NCBI GenBank assembly: GCA_900637135.1
Contig: LR134353.1
Span: forward strand, 744,001 to 808,000
Origin: Mycolicibacterium flavescens
GTDB lineage: Bacteria; Actinomycetota; Actinomycetes; Mycobacteriales; Mycobacteriaceae
DNA length: 64,000 nucleotides
Direction of reading: 5' to 3'
Shown here one piece after another: positions 55,801 through 64,000 of this stretch (within the stretch, counting starts at the first letter, position 1; each line of letters starts with the position of its first letter). The position numbers and the translations under genes are program-made. The notes beneath the pieces are model-generated. The model had not been told where the DNA came from. It saw only the letters and a list, made by a program, of their open reading frames with translations, and did no database searches.

Positions 55801-58800
55801 TTCCGAACGTCTGCCGGCTTACATGGTGCCCGCGGCGGTGGTGATCGTGGAGGCCCTGCCGCTCACCGGAAACGGCAAGCTCGACAAGCGCGCACTGCCG
55901 GCACCGGAATACGCCGACGGCGACCGCTACCGGGCGCCGGCTGACGCCCTCGAGGAGATCCTGGTCGGTATCTACGCTCAGGTGCTGGGTGCGGAGCGAG
56001 TCGGGGTCGACGACTCGTTCTTCGAGTTGGGCGGTGACTCGCTGTCGGCCATGCGGGTGGTCACCGCGGTCAACGCCACCCTGGGCGTCGATCTGGGCGT
56101 ACGGACCCTGTTCGAGGCGCCGACGGTGGCCCGGTTGGCACCGCGCATCGGAGCAGCCGAAGGGCTGGCGCCGCTGCTGCCAGCGGAGCGCCCTGCGGTG
56201 GTGCCGTTGTCGTTCGCGCAGAACCGGTTGTGGTTCATAGAGCAGCTGCAGGGCCCGTCCGCGGTCTACAACCTCGCGGTGGCGTTGCGCCTGGATGGGC
56301 GGCTGAACACCCAAGCGCTGGGCGCTGCCTGGGGTGACGTGGTAGGCCGACACGAGAGCCTGCGCACGCTGTTCCCGGCGCCCGACGGTGTTCCCGAGCA
56401 GTTGGTGGTGCCTGCGGAGCGGGCGGACGTGGGTTGGCAGGTTGTCGATGCTACCGGCTGGCCGCAGCGCCGGCTGGAGGAGGCCATCGGGGCGGCAGCG
56501 CATCGACCCTTTGACTTGGCTACCGAAATCCCCTTGCGCACAACGGCTTTCCGTGTCAGTGACCACGAGCATGTGCTGGTCGCGGTGGTGCACCACATCG
56601 CCGCTGACGGGTGGTCGATCACTCCGTTGGTGCGTGACCTGGGTGTGGCTTACGCAGCCCGCTGTGCGGATCGAGCTCCGAGCTGGGCGCAACTGCCGGT
56701 GCAGTACATCGACTACACCCTGTGGCAGCGCGCGCAGTTGGGTGATCTCGATGATCCCGACAGCCGGATCGCTGCGCAGCTGGCCTACTGGCGGGACGCG
56801 TTGGCAGATCTGCCTGAGCGAGTGGAGCTGCCGACTGATCGGCCGTATCCGGCCGTGGCGGACTACCGCGGTGCCAAGGTGGCGGTGCAGTGGCCGGTGC
56901 CTGTGCAGCAAGCGGTTTCAAGGCTGGCCGGCGAGCATGGCGCAACCAGTTTTATGGTGATGCAGGCCGCTCTGGCAGTGCTGTTGGCCAAACTCAGCGC
57001 GAGTTCCGATGTGGCAGTGGGCTTCCCGATTGCTGGGCGGAGAGACCGGGCACTCGAAGAGTTGGTCGGTTTCTTCGTCAACACGCTGGTACTGCGGGTC
57101 GACCTTGCGGGCGACCCGACGGTCGCCGAGGTGCTCGAGCAAGTGCGCCAGCGCAGCCTGGCGGCATTCGAACATCAGGACGTGCCGTTCGAAGCGTTGG
57201 TGGAGCGACTCAATCCGACTCGAAGCCTGAACCACCATCCACTGGTGCAGGTGCTGTTGGCCTGGCAGAACAACGTAGCCGGCGATTTCCGGTTGGGTGA
57301 CGTCGGAGTCACGCCCTTGCCCGCCGACACCGACACCGCCCGCGTGGATCTGACGTTCTCGTTGGCAGAGCGGTGGAACGAGGCCGGGGAGCCCGTCGGT
57401 ATCGCCGGGGATGTTGAGTTCCGCACCGACGTGTTCGACGCCGCGAGCGTTGAAGCGCTGGTCGAGCGGCTGCAGCGGGTAGTGGCCGCGCTGTGCGCTG
57501 ATCCGTCCCGCCGGATGTCGTCGATCGATGTCGTCGACGAGCATGAGCATGCCCGGCTGCAGGACTGGGGCAACAGGGCCGTGTTGACCCGGCCCGTCCC
57601 TACGCCGCCGGGGTCCATCCCGGAGGCCTTCGCGGCGCAAGTCGTCCGCAGCCCGGAAGCGGTGGCGGTCAGCAGCGGCGGGCGGTCACTGTCCTATCGC
57701 GAGCTCGACGAGGCGTCGAATCGGTTGGCAAACCTGCTGATCGCCCGCGGCGTCAGTGCTGGCGGACGGGTGGCGCTGCTGATGGAGCGCTCGACCCCGG
57801 CGGTCGTGGCGATGTTCGCGGTCCTCAAGACCGGGGCGGCGTACGTGCCGATCGACCCGGCGCATCCCGATGCGCGCATCGAGTTCGTCCTGGCCGACGC
57901 GGCGCCGACGGTCGTCCTGACCACCACCGACCGTCGCTCGCGGCTGGCCGAGCGCGACGATCTTTTGGTCGTCGACGTCAACGACCCGGCGGTCAACAGC
58001 TATCCGGGCACCGCGCTGCCCTCACCGGTACCCGGCGATATCGCTTACCTGATCTACACCTCGGGTACCACTGGCACCCCGAAGGGCGTTGCGGTCGCGC
58101 ACCGCAACGTGATCCAGCTCCTGCAGACGCTCGGCAACAATGTGCCGGCGGCAGGCGTATGGTCGCAGTGCCATTCGTTGGCCTTCGACTTCTCGGTGTG
58201 GGAGATCTTCGGGGCGCTGCTGAGCGGCGGCCGGCTGGTCATGGTGCCCGATGCGGTGGTGCGTTCCCCCGAGGAGCTACGTGCGTTGTTGGTCAGCGAG
58301 CAAGTCAGCGTCCTCAGCCAGACCCCGTCGGCGTTCTATGCCCTGCAGGCCGCTGACGGGCTGGCGCCAGAGCTGGGTGATCAGCTGATGCTGGAGACGG
58401 TGGTCTTCGGCGGGGAGGCGCTCGAACCGTCGCGTCTGGGTGGCTGGTTCGATCGGCATCCGGCATCGCCGCGGCTGCTGAACATGTACGGCATCACCGA
58501 GACGACGGTGCACGCCTCGGTGCGCGAGATCGTCCCCGCCGACACCCAGGCCACGGTCAGCCCGATCGGGGTTCCGTTGGCCCACTTGGGCTTCTTCGTG
58601 TTGGACGCGTGGTTGCGCCCGACGCCCGTCGGGGTGGTCGGCGAGTTGTACGTGGCCGGCGCCGGTGTCGCCGAGGGCTACGTCGGCCGGGCCGGGCTGA
58701 CCGGCTCGCGGTTTGTGGCGTGCCCGCTCGGGGCGCCCGGGGCGCGTATGTATCGCACCGGGGACCTGGCGTCGTGGGGCGCTGACGGGCAGCTTCGGTA

Positions 58801-60793
58801 CGTGGGCCGCGCCGACGAGCAGGTCAAGATCCGTGGATACCGCATCGAGCTCGGCGAGGTGCAGGCCGCGCTGGCCGCCCTCCAAGGGGTTGATCAAGCG
58901 GCGGTGCTCGTGCGTGAGGACCGCCCCGGCGACAAACGCCTGGTCGGCTACATCACCGGTTCCGCCGAGGTGAGCGGGATTCGGGCGAAGCTCGGTGAGC
59001 GGTTGCCCGCGTACATGGTGCCGGCGGCGGTGGTGGCGCTGGACACGTTGCCGATCACGTCCAACGGCAAGCTCGACAAGCGCGCGCTACCGGCGCCCGA
59101 GTACACCGATGTGGACCGCTACCGCGCCCCCGCCAGTGCCACCGAGGAGGTTCTTGCGGACATCTTCGCCCAGGTGCTGGGGCTGGAGCAGGTCGGCGTC
59201 GACGAGTCGTTTTTCGAGTTGGGCGGCGACAGCATCCTGTCCATGCAGGTGGTGGCACGCGCTCGAGCGGCCGGTGTGGTGTGTCGGCCCCGCGACATCT
59301 TCGTCGAGCAGACGGTGGCTCGGCTGGCGCAGGTGGCCACGATCTCGGACGGCGAGACCCAAGAGTTCGACGACGGCATCGGACCGGTTACGGCCACCCC
59401 CATCATCAGCTGGCTCGAGAGCGTGAACGGGCCGATTGACCAGTTCAATCAGACTGTGCTGCTGCAGGCTCCCGCCGGGGTCGGTGAAGCCGATGTGGTG
59501 GCGTTGTTGCAGGCGTTGTCCGATCGGCACGCCATGTTGCGCCTGCGCGTCGCCGAGACTGCCGACGGATGGTCGTTGCTTGTGCCGGAGGCCGGGTCGG
59601 TGGACGCCCGCGAGTGCCTGCACACCGTCGAAGCGCTATCGGACGAGGCGCTGGTCAAGGTGCGGTCACGGTTGAGTCCCGTCAGCGGGGCGATGTTCGG
59701 TGCGCTGTGGGTGGCCTCGACCGGCCAGCTCGCGCTGGTTGTCCACCACCTCGTCGTCGACGGCGTCTCATGGCGGATTCTGTTGGAGGACCTCAACATC
59801 GCCTGGCGGCAACATCGCGCCGGACAGCCGATCGATCTACCGGTGGGCGGGACGTCGTTCGCCCGATGGGCATCGATGCTGGCCGAGCACGCCAAGGATG
59901 CGGAGGTGGTCGCGAAGACCGCCGCATGGCGGCAGGTGGCCGCAGTCCCGTCGCGCTTGCCCGCGGTGCAGCCGGCGGTGGACACGTTCGCCACAGCCGG
60001 CCGCTTGTCGGCGGTGTTGGACGTCGAGACGACCCGGATGCTGCTGGGTGAGGTTCCGACGGCGTTCCACGCCGGAGTCCACGAAGTTCTGTTGATCGGG
60101 TTCGGGCTTGCGGTCGCGGAGTTTCTGGGAACCGGTCTCGCGCCGGTCAGCATCGACGTCGAAGGCCACGGACGCGACGGGGATCTGACCGAAGAGGCGG
60201 ACCTGTCCCGGACGGTGGGCTGGTTCACCACCAAGTACCCGGTGGCGTTGAGCGTCGGTGGACAGGACTGGTCACGGGTGAGCGCCGGAGGCCCGTCGCT
60301 GGGGGCGCTGGTCAAAGATGCCAAGGAGCAACTGCGCGAGCTGCCGGACGGTCTGTCCTACGGTCTCCTGCGTTATTTGAATCCCGACGCCGAGTTGCCC
60401 GATTCCGACCCGGCTATCGGCTTCAACTACCTCGGTCGCCTCGGCGCGGCGGCCGCCGAAACCTCCGACGACCTTTGGCGGATGAGCCACGACGGCATGT
60501 CGCTGACCGGTATCGCTTCGGACATCCCGATGCCACTGCTGCACACCGTGGAGCTCAACGCGGCAACCGTAGACACCGACAGCGGCCCTCAGCTGCACGC
60601 CAACTGGACGTGGGCTCCCTCAGCGTTGGGCGAGGCGGACGTTATTCGGTTGAGTAGCTTGTGGTTTGAGGCTCTGGACGGAATCTGCAAACATGTCATG
60701 GGCGGCGGAGGCGGGTTGACCCCCTCCGATATCGCCGTCAACCTCAGCCAACAACAGATCGAGGAGCTTCAGCGGCAATATGCAAATCGCTGA
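49883..60793 (+). CDS. Non-ribosomal peptide synthetase NRPS3, initiating (Cstarter-A-T-C-A-T-C-A-T-E)
   Basis: 3,636 residues. ATG 49883 follows GAGGGG at 49872-49877. The first 440 residues are a condensation domain (His137-His138...Asp142-Gly143 in CHHIAVDG) with nothing upstream, so it is a starter C domain that should couple a fatty acid to the first residue. Its start resembles the N-terminus of mycobacterial Mps1-type synthetases. Then A8 (460-930), T8 (~985), C9 (1043-1475), A9 (1512-2000), T9, C10 (2106-2550), A10 (2578-3065), T10 and E10 (3170-3620, HHLVVDG). Codes: A8 DIWCLGEMWK (unassigned), A9 DFWSIGMVHK and A10 DFWSVGMVHK (both Thr-type). The expected product is acyl-X-Thr-D-Thr (or allo-Thr). 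The gene ends after the E domain without a docking domain and overlaps NRPS4 by 14 bp. A nearly identical 367-bp segment is shared by C9 and C10. Confidence 0.97.
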   Translation: MELDDRVYPVTPRQFEMWLAEETGRADATLHLGGLLRIEGSIDPDLLESAICHVVGEAEPLRAEFFEMAGQVFQKPVDHPLVELRRYDLMRSQDPVEETHRLASSIRRMPMPLSGPLFKFALLQTRIDENYLFACCHHIAVDGIGLTLVLHRIAAVYSAFAVGDEIPPAFFGSLQDLVQCELEYETSTDYLDDRAYWASNLPAERPLTLPLAHATATPSDADEFSPPLPLEPQIVERIDALSSHLGVRRSSVITAACALLVSEYDAERSEVVLDFPVSRRVRPESQAVTGMVSGVVPLVLKTPADSSVAGFCRHVDTRIREALQHQRFPVQTVESATRLNDAGRASNRVVVNIIPAAHMGHFDGALATGTLTNAGFGDQAALVFFKDGDQLHLSSLGAGHPLVELDVSDLADRLSRLLLVMSTDPEQRLPSIDLLDEREQARADGWGNRAVLTAPAPDAVSIPSMFTAQVAAVPDAVALTYAGRSWTYAQLDAASNRVANLLADLGVGPGKTVALMFSRCAEAIVAMLGVLKSGAAYLPIDPAHPWPRIEFMIADAAPMVALTTTGLAERLADSALVVIDVADPSIEGYSVSPLPAPAADDVAYTIYTSGTTGVPKGVAITHANVTQLIGSLHDEWATAGQVWSQWHSYSFDISGWEIYGALLRGGRLAVVPESVATSPEALRVFLIDEQVSVLCQTPSAVGMLSPQGLDAVTLLVGGEACPPEVVDRWAPGRVMINEYGPTEATMWVALSAPLQAGSRVVPIGAPVAGAAFLVLDSWLRPVPHGVVGELYVAGPQLAVGYVRRAGLTAARFVACPFGGPGNRMYRTGDLVWWGADGQLRYVGRVDEQVKIRGHRIEIGEIQAALSALEGVDQTAVIVREDRPGDKRLVGYLTESVEGAVDPTTIRAALGERLPSYMVPSAVVLIDALPLTVNGKLDKRALPAPEYSDVDRYRAPGTPAEEILAGIFAEVLGVERIGVDESFFELGGDSLLAMRAVAAVNTRLDSGLSLRAVFEAPTVAELASRIGEGDGLEPLVAGPRPAVVPLSFAQNRLWFLDQLQGPSSVDNLAMAWRLDGRLNAEALGAAVVDVVGRHESLRTLFPAPGGVPQQSVVPVERADVGWQVVDATGWPTGRLDEAVGAVARKPFELAGEIPLRATLFRLSEDKHVLVAVVHHIAADGWSVAPLMGDLSAAYAARCAGQAPDWAPLPVQYVDYALWQRAQLGDLNDPDSRIAAQLAYWQDALADLPERVELPTDRPYPPVADYRGAKVAVQWPVPVQQAVSRLAGEHGATSFMVMQAALAVLLAKLSASSDVAVGFPIAGRRDRALEELVGFFVNTLVLRVDLAGDPTVAEVLEQVRHRSLAAFEHQDVPFEVLVERLNPSRSLNHHPLVQVLLAWQNNAAGELRLGDVEVASMPADTHTARVDLTFSLAERWSAAGQPVGIAGDVEFRTDVFDAASVEALVERLQRVVVALCADPTRRVSSIDLLDEREHLDVQTWGNQEALTLPVSATWSIPALFAAQVARAPEAIAITYGARSWTYRELDVAANRMAHLLRSHGVGPGERVALLLKRSAEAVVSILAVLKTGAAYLAIDPSQPGTRMHFMLSDAAPVVAITSARLADRLDGHDLLVVDIGDPAVHAQPSTALPAPSPHDVAYLIYTSGTTGVPKGVAVPHVNVTELLDSLDADLHTSPGQVWTQCHSLAFDFSVWEIFGALLHGGRLVVVPDSVAVSPQDLHALLVREEVNVLSQTPSAFYALETADSLAPELGQQLKLETVIFGGEALEPHRLTSWLRNHPGLPRLINMYGITETTVHASFREIADIDAENAVSPIGSPLAHLGFFVLDSWLRPVPRGVVGELYVAGQGVAFGYVRRAGLTATRFVACPFAGVGTRMYRTGDLVRWGADGQLQYLGRADEQVKIRGYRIELGEIQTVLSTVDAVHQSAVIVREDRPGDKRLVAYVTGTADSVDLRNTLSERLPAYMVPAAVVIVEALPLTGNGKLDKRALPAPEYADGDRYRAPADALEEILVGIYAQVLGAERVGVDDSFFELGGDSLSAMRVVTAVNATLGVDLGVRTLFEAPTVARLAPRIGAAEGLAPLLPAERPAVVPLSFAQNRLWFIEQLQGPSAVYNLAVALRLDGRLNTQALGAAWGDVVGRHESLRTLFPAPDGVPEQLVVPAERADVGWQVVDATGWPQRRLEEAIGAAAHRPFDLATEIPLRTTAFRVSDHEHVLVAVVHHIAADGWSITPLVRDLGVAYAARCADRAPSWAQLPVQYIDYTLWQRAQLGDLDDPDSRIAAQLAYWRDALADLPERVELPTDRPYPAVADYRGAKVAVQWPVPVQQAVSRLAGEHGATSFMVMQAALAVLLAKLSASSDVAVGFPIAGRRDRALEELVGFFVNTLVLRVDLAGDPTVAEVLEQVRQRSLAAFEHQDVPFEALVERLNPTRSLNHHPLVQVLLAWQNNVAGDFRLGDVGVTPLPADTDTARVDLTFSLAERWNEAGEPVGIAGDVEFRTDVFDAASVEALVERLQRVVAALCADPSRRMSSIDVVDEHEHARLQDWGNRAVLTRPVPTPPGSIPEAFAAQVVRSPEAVAVSSGGRSLSYRELDEASNRLANLLIARGVSAGGRVALLMERSTPAVVAMFAVLKTGAAYVPIDPAHPDARIEFVLADAAPTVVLTTTDRRSRLAERDDLLVVDVNDPAVNSYPGTALPSPVPGDIAYLIYTSGTTGTPKGVAVAHRNVIQLLQTLGNNVPAAGVWSQCHSLAFDFSVWEIFGALLSGGRLVMVPDAVVRSPEELRALLVSEQVSVLSQTPSAFYALQAADGLAPELGDQLMLETVVFGGEALEPSRLGGWFDRHPASPRLLNMYGITETTVHASVREIVPADTQATVSPIGVPLAHLGFFVLDAWLRPTPVGVVGELYVAGAGVAEGYVGRAGLTGSRFVACPLGAPGARMYRTGDLASWGADGQLRYVGRADEQVKIRGYRIELGEVQAALAALQGVDQAAVLVREDRPGDKRLVGYITGSAEVSGIRAKLGERLPAYMVPAAVVALDTLPITSNGKLDKRALPAPEYTDVDRYRAPASATEEVLADIFAQVLGLEQVGVDESFFELGGDSILSMQVVARARAAGVVCRPRDIFVEQTVARLAQVATISDGETQEFDDGIGPVTATPIISWLESVNGPIDQFNQTVLLQAPAGVGEADVVALLQALSDRHAMLRLRVAETADGWSLLVPEAGSVDARECLHTVEALSDEALVKVRSRLSPVSGAMFGALWVASTGQLALVVHHLVVDGVSWRILLEDLNIAWRQHRAGQPIDLPVGGTSFARWASMLAEHAKDAEVVAKTAAWRQVAAVPSRLPAVQPAVDTFATAGRLSAVLDVETTRMLLGEVPTAFHAGVHEVLLIGFGLAVAEFLGTGLAPVSIDVEGHGRDGDLTEEADLSRTVGWFTTKYPVALSVGGQDWSRVSAGGPSLGALVKDAKEQLRELPDGLSYGLLRYLNPDAELPDSDPAIGFNYLGRLGAAAAETSDDLWRMSHDGMSLTGIASDIPMPLLHTVELNAATVDTDSGPQLHANWTWAPSALGEADVIRLSSLWFEALDGICKHVMGGGGGLTPSDIAVNLSQQQIEELQRQYANR
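53529..53895 (+). repeat. 367-bp near-identical repeat in C9
   Basis: This matches 56721-57087 at an offset of 3,192 bp with about eight mismatches by eye. It covers the middle of the condensation domain, from [10 protein letters not shown] to FFVNT. The identity is much higher than that of the flanking C-domain sequence, which points to recent gene conversion between neighbouring modules. Confidence 0.88.
56721..57087 (+). repeat. 367-bp near-identical repeat in C10
   Basis: Second copy of the segment at 53529-53895. Both copies code for the same stretch of condensation domain, including [20 protein letters not shown]. Confidence 0.88.
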
Positions 60794-63700
60794 CATACTG
60801 CCGCTTACCCCTCTACAGCACGGTTTACTCTTCCATGCCGGCGCAGCGCCGGACCTGGGCGACGACGTGTATGCCGTGCAGTTCGACATCACCGTGCGCG
60901 GTGCTCTCGACGAGGACCGGCTGCGTAATGCCGTGAATAAGGTCGCGGCCCGGCACCCGAATGTGTTGGCCCGCTTCTCAGAACAATTCGGCCAGCCGGT
61001 GCAGATCATCCCGGCCGACCCCGAGGTGCCTTGGCGCTACATCGACCTTCGGGACAGCGACACAGACCTGGATGTGGAGATCGAAGCAATCTGTGCGAGC
61101 GAACGCGCTGCGATCCGTCACCTCGCCGACGACCCGGTATTCCGGGTGGCATTGATTCGTACCGCACCCGATCAGCACCGGTTCGTGCTCACCAATCATC
61201 ACATCGTGCTCGATGGCTGGTCGATGCCGATCCTGCTGCGCGAGATCTTCGCGAGCTACTACGGGTGGCGCCTGCCCCCGGCCACGCCGTATCGCAGATT
61301 CGTCACCTGGCTGGCCGAGCGGGACCGCGAGGCAGCCCTCGCAGCCTGGCGTGATGTGTTGACCGGTTTCGAGACCCCGACATTGGTGGGTTCTCCGGAT
61401 GGGTTGGAGCTTCGCAGTCGCGGTGTGTACGAGCACCGGCTGTCGCAGGCGACGACACAGGCCCTGACCGAGCTGGCACGCTCGCGGCACACCACGGTCA
61501 ACGTCGTGCTCCAGGGCGCTTGGGCGTTGCTCCTGGGCTCGCTGACCGGTCAGCATGACGTGGCCTTCGGGACGGCGGTTTCGGGTCGGCCGGCTGACGT
61601 GCTCGGCGCGGAATCGATGGTGGGGTTGTTGATCAACACCGTCCCGGTTCGGGTGAACGTCACGTCGACCACCACCACAGTCGAGTTGCTCGACCAGCTG
61701 CAGAGCACCAATAACCGCACGCTCGAGCACCAGCACTTGGCGCTCAACGAGATGCACCGAATCGCCGGTCACGACAAACTCTTCGACACTCTTCTGGTCT
61801 ACGAGAATTACCCGGTCGACACGGCCGCGTTGGCCGGCGACAACGGGTTGGCCATCACCGAGTTCAACACCCGGGAGTACAACCACTACTCCCTGACGCT
61901 GCAAGCCGTCCCGGGCGACGAGCTCGCTCTTCGGGTCGAATTCGCCGCTGACGTATTCGACGACGAACGAATCCAGACGCTGATCGAGCGGTTCGGCCGC
62001 GTGCTGGCGGCGATGACCGCCGACCCGACGCGGCGGTTGTCGACGATCGACTTGCTCGATGCCCAAGAGCACGCCCGGCTGGAACAGATTGGTCACACCG
62101 CGGTGTTGACTCAGTCCGCGACCACGGCCTCGATCCCGGCGCTGTTCGCCGCTCAAGTGGTCACGGCGCCGGACGCGGTGGCGCTGACTTGTCAGGGCCG
62201 CTCGATGACCTACCGGGAGTTGGACGAGGCATCAAACCGGTTGGCGCATCTGCTGGCCGCTCACGGAGCCGCTCCGGGACAGTGCGTGGCGTTGCTCTTC
62301 AACCGGTCGCTAGATGCGATCGTGGCCATTCTGGCGGTACTCAAGGCCGGGGCGGCTTATCTGCCGATCGACCCGAAACTGCCTGCCGCCCGGATCGGGT
62401 TCATGATCTCCGATGCCGCGCCGATCGCCGGTGTGACCACCGCCGAATTCGCCGACCGGCTGACCGCACACGCGTTGCCCGTCGTCGACGTCGACGATCC
62501 TGGCGTCGAAACCTGTCCTGGCACCGCACTGCCGGCGCCCGCTGCCGACGACCTCGCCCACATCATCTACACGTCCGGCACCACCGGCACGCCGAAGGGC
62601 GTGGCCGTCACCCACTCCAACGTCACCCGGCTTTTCGACGGAATGGACGTAGGGGTGCAGATGGCGCCCGAACAGGTCTGGACACAGACTTCGTCCCTAG
62701 TCTTCGACTTCTCGGTGTGGGAGATCTGGGGAGCGTTGCTCCACGGCGGTCGGCTCGTGGTGGTGCCCGAGGACGTGGCCCGCTCGCCGGAAGACTTTCA
62801 CTCGCTCCTGGTGACGGAGCGGGTCAGTGTCCTGAGTCAGACCCCCTCCGCGGTGGCGGCGCTGTCGCCGCAGGGGTTGGTGTCGGTCGCGCTGATGGCG
62901 GCCGGGGAGGCCTGCCCCCCCGCGGTGGTGGACCAGTGGGCGCCCGATCGGGTGATGGTCAACGGGTACGGCCCAACCGAGACCACCGTTTACGCCACGA
63001 TCAGCGCGCCGCTCCGGGCGGGGTCGGGCGCGGTGCCGATCGGCCTGCCGGTGCCGGGTGCGGCGCTGTTCGTGCTCGACGGCTGGTTGCGGCCGGTGCC
63101 GCGCGGCGAGGTCGGGGAGTTGTATGTGGCCGGTCGCGGCGTGGCGTGCGGGTACGTGCGCCGGGCGGGTCTGACCGCGTCGCGGTTCGTGGCTTGCCCG
63201 TTCGTCGGTTCCGGCGCGCCCGGCCAACGCATGTATCGCACCGGGGATCTCGTGCGCTGGGGCGCCGACGGCCAGCTGGAATACCTGGGCCGCATCGACG
63301 AGCAGGTCAAGATCCGCGGGTATCGCATCGAGCTCGGGGAGATCCAGGCGGCCCTGGCCGCGTTGGCCGGTGTGGCGCAGGCAGCGGTCATCGTGCGCGA
63401 GGACCGGCCCGGTGACAAACGTCTGGTCGGTTATGTCACCGGGACGGCCGATTCGGCCGAGCTTCGCAACGCCCTTGCCCAACGTCTGCCCGCCTACATG
63501 GTGCCGACGGCGGTGGTGGTGCTCGAGTCGCTGCCCTTGACGGTCAACGGCAAACTCGACAAACGCGCCCTGCCCGCACCGGAATATCAGGGCAGCGACA
63601 CTTACCGTGCGCCCACCGACGCGGTCGAGGAAGTCTTGGCCGACATCTATGCCGAAATACTCGGAGTCGAGCGGGTCGGGATCGACGAGTCCTTTTTCGA

Positions 63701-64000
63701 ACTGGGCGGAGACAGCATCCTGTCGATGCAGGTCGCAGCCCGAGCACGCGCAGCGGGGTTGAAGTGCCGACCGCGTGACATCTTCGTCGAACAGACCGTG
63801 GCCCGACTGGCCAGGGTGGCGCGCGCCACGACCGGCGACGTAGAGGTCGTCGACGAGGGCTTGGGCCAGATTCCTGCGACGCCCATCATCCACTGGCTGG
63901 CCGGCGTCAACGGTCCGGTCGATCAGTTCAACCAGACGGTGGTGGCCCAAGCCCCGGCCGAGGTGACCGAGGCCGACGTGGTGGCGCTGTTGCAGGCGCT
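60780..64000 (+). CDS. Non-ribosomal peptide synthetase NRPS4 (C-A-T-E..., 3' partial)
   Basis: ATG 60780 overlaps the last 14 bases of NRPS3 in another frame; the frame stays open to the right edge. The protein begins [18 protein letters not shown], so it starts directly at the first motif of a DCL-type C domain, as expected after E10. Order: C11 (60795-62080, HHIVLDGWS), A11 (62130-63570), T11 ([10 protein letters not shown] ~63705) and the start of an E domain ([20 protein letters not shown] ~63880). The A11 code is DFWSMAGVYK, which I cannot assign. The carrier is of the type that precedes E domains here. The next residue after D-Thr is therefore a D-amino acid of unknown kind. Further modules must lie beyond the window; no docking domain is visible at the N-terminus. 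Confidence 0.95.
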   Translation, partial: MQIADILPLTPLQHGLLFHAGAAPDLGDDVYAVQFDITVRGALDEDRLRNAVNKVAARHPNVLARFSEQFGQPVQIIPADPEVPWRYIDLRDSDTDLDVEIEAICASERAAIRHLADDPVFRVALIRTAPDQHRFVLTNHHIVLDGWSMPILLREIFASYYGWRLPPATPYRRFVTWLAERDREAALAAWRDVLTGFETPTLVGSPDGLELRSRGVYEHRLSQATTQALTELARSRHTTVNVVLQGAWALLLGSLTGQHDVAFGTAVSGRPADVLGAESMVGLLINTVPVRVNVTSTTTTVELLDQLQSTNNRTLEHQHLALNEMHRIAGHDKLFDTLLVYENYPVDTAALAGDNGLAITEFNTREYNHYSLTLQAVPGDELALRVEFAADVFDDERIQTLIERFGRVLAAMTADPTRRLSTIDLLDAQEHARLEQIGHTAVLTQSATTASIPALFAAQVVTAPDAVALTCQGRSMTYRELDEASNRLAHLLAAHGAAPGQCVALLFNRSLDAIVAILAVLKAGAAYLPIDPKLPAARIGFMISDAAPIAGVTTAEFADRLTAHALPVVDVDDPGVETCPGTALPAPAADDLAHIIYTSGTTGTPKGVAVTHSNVTRLFDGMDVGVQMAPEQVWTQTSSLVFDFSVWEIWGALLHGGRLVVVPEDVARSPEDFHSLLVTERVSVLSQTPSAVAALSPQGLVSVALMAAGEACPPAVVDQWAPDRVMVNGYGPTETTVYATISAPLRAGSGAVPIGLPVPGAALFVLDGWLRPVPRGEVGELYVAGRGVACGYVRRAGLTASRFVACPFVGSGAPGQRMYRTGDLVRWGADGQLEYLGRIDEQVKIRGYRIELGEIQAALAALAGVAQAAVIVREDRPGDKRLVGYVTGTADSAELRNALAQRLPAYMVPTAVVVLESLPLTVNGKLDKRALPAPEYQGSDTYRAPTDAVEEVLADIYAEILGVERVGIDESFFELGGDSILSMQVAARARAAGLKCRPRDIFVEQTVARLARVARATTGDVEVVDEGLGQIPATPIIHWLAGVNGPVDQFNQTVVAQAPAEVTEADVVALLQA

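Overview
The window is about 64 kb of high-GC DNA, almost certainly from a mycobacterium (Mycobacteriaceae). The NRPS domains have the style seen in mycobacterial glycopeptidolipid (GPL) synthetases. The two glycosyltransferases have the GPL Gtf-type start (YGTRGDVEPC / YGSRGDVEPC), and PF13469-type sulfotransferases, a WS/DGAT/Pap-like acyltransferase and a membrane acyltransferase-3 protein sit beside them. I see no tRNA, rRNA, CRISPR array or intact insertion sequence.

Layout. (1) 3-27304, plus strand: two giant NRPS genes. The first is cut by the left edge and ends in a condensation domain. The second overlaps it by ATGA, starts with an adenylation domain and ends in a type I thioesterase. 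(2) 27602-39261: tailoring, transport and precursor genes. These are asparagine synthetase (minus); a VOC/beta-propeller-like fusion, a 33-residue ORF, a sulfotransferase and a DHA2-type MFS exporter (plus); a SyrP-like dioxygenase (minus); and a cupin-8 oxygenase, an FkbM methyltransferase and a second MFS exporter (plus). (3) 39891-46527, minus strand: acyltransferase-3, WS/DGAT-like acyltransferase, a second sulfotransferase and glycosyltransferase 1. (4) 46724-64000, plus strand: glycosyltransferase 2, a TylF-type O-methyltransferase, a decayed mbtH, and two more NRPS genes. The first of these opens with a lipo-initiation (starter) C domain; the second runs off the right edge. The order gtf-gtf-methyltransferase-mbtH-NRPS-NRPS in part 4 recalls the GPL locus.

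How it may work (inference). The right-hand NRPS pair begins the chain by N-acylating the first residue. The left-hand pair ends it at the thioesterase, so gene order is permuted relative to biosynthetic order, provided both pairs form one line. At least 12 modules are visible or implied. Eleven adenylation domains can be read for Stachelhaus residues: four give a Thr-type code, and the others give two repeated codes and three single ones that I cannot assign. Epimerization domains follow five visible modules. The chain could be hydroxylated (SyrP-like and cupin enzymes), O-methylated (FkbM, TylF), glycosylated (two Gtfs), acylated (two acyltransferases) and sulfated (two sulfotransferases), then exported by two MFS pumps. 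That would be a sulfated, GPL-like acidic glycolipopeptide larger than the classical tetrapeptide GPLs. I do not recognise the product.

Most notable observations: an mbtH pseudogene just before the starter NRPS; an apparently perfect 1,808-bp duplication of a Thr adenylation/carrier block shared by NRPS1 and NRPS2, with breakpoints at conserved motifs and unusual codon use; a 12-bp direct repeat 26 bp apart that looks like the event that split NRPS1 from NRPS2; a VOC/propeller-like fusion protein; and a 33-residue ORF with a very strong Shine-Dalgarno and a lasso-leader-like pattern but no lasso core.
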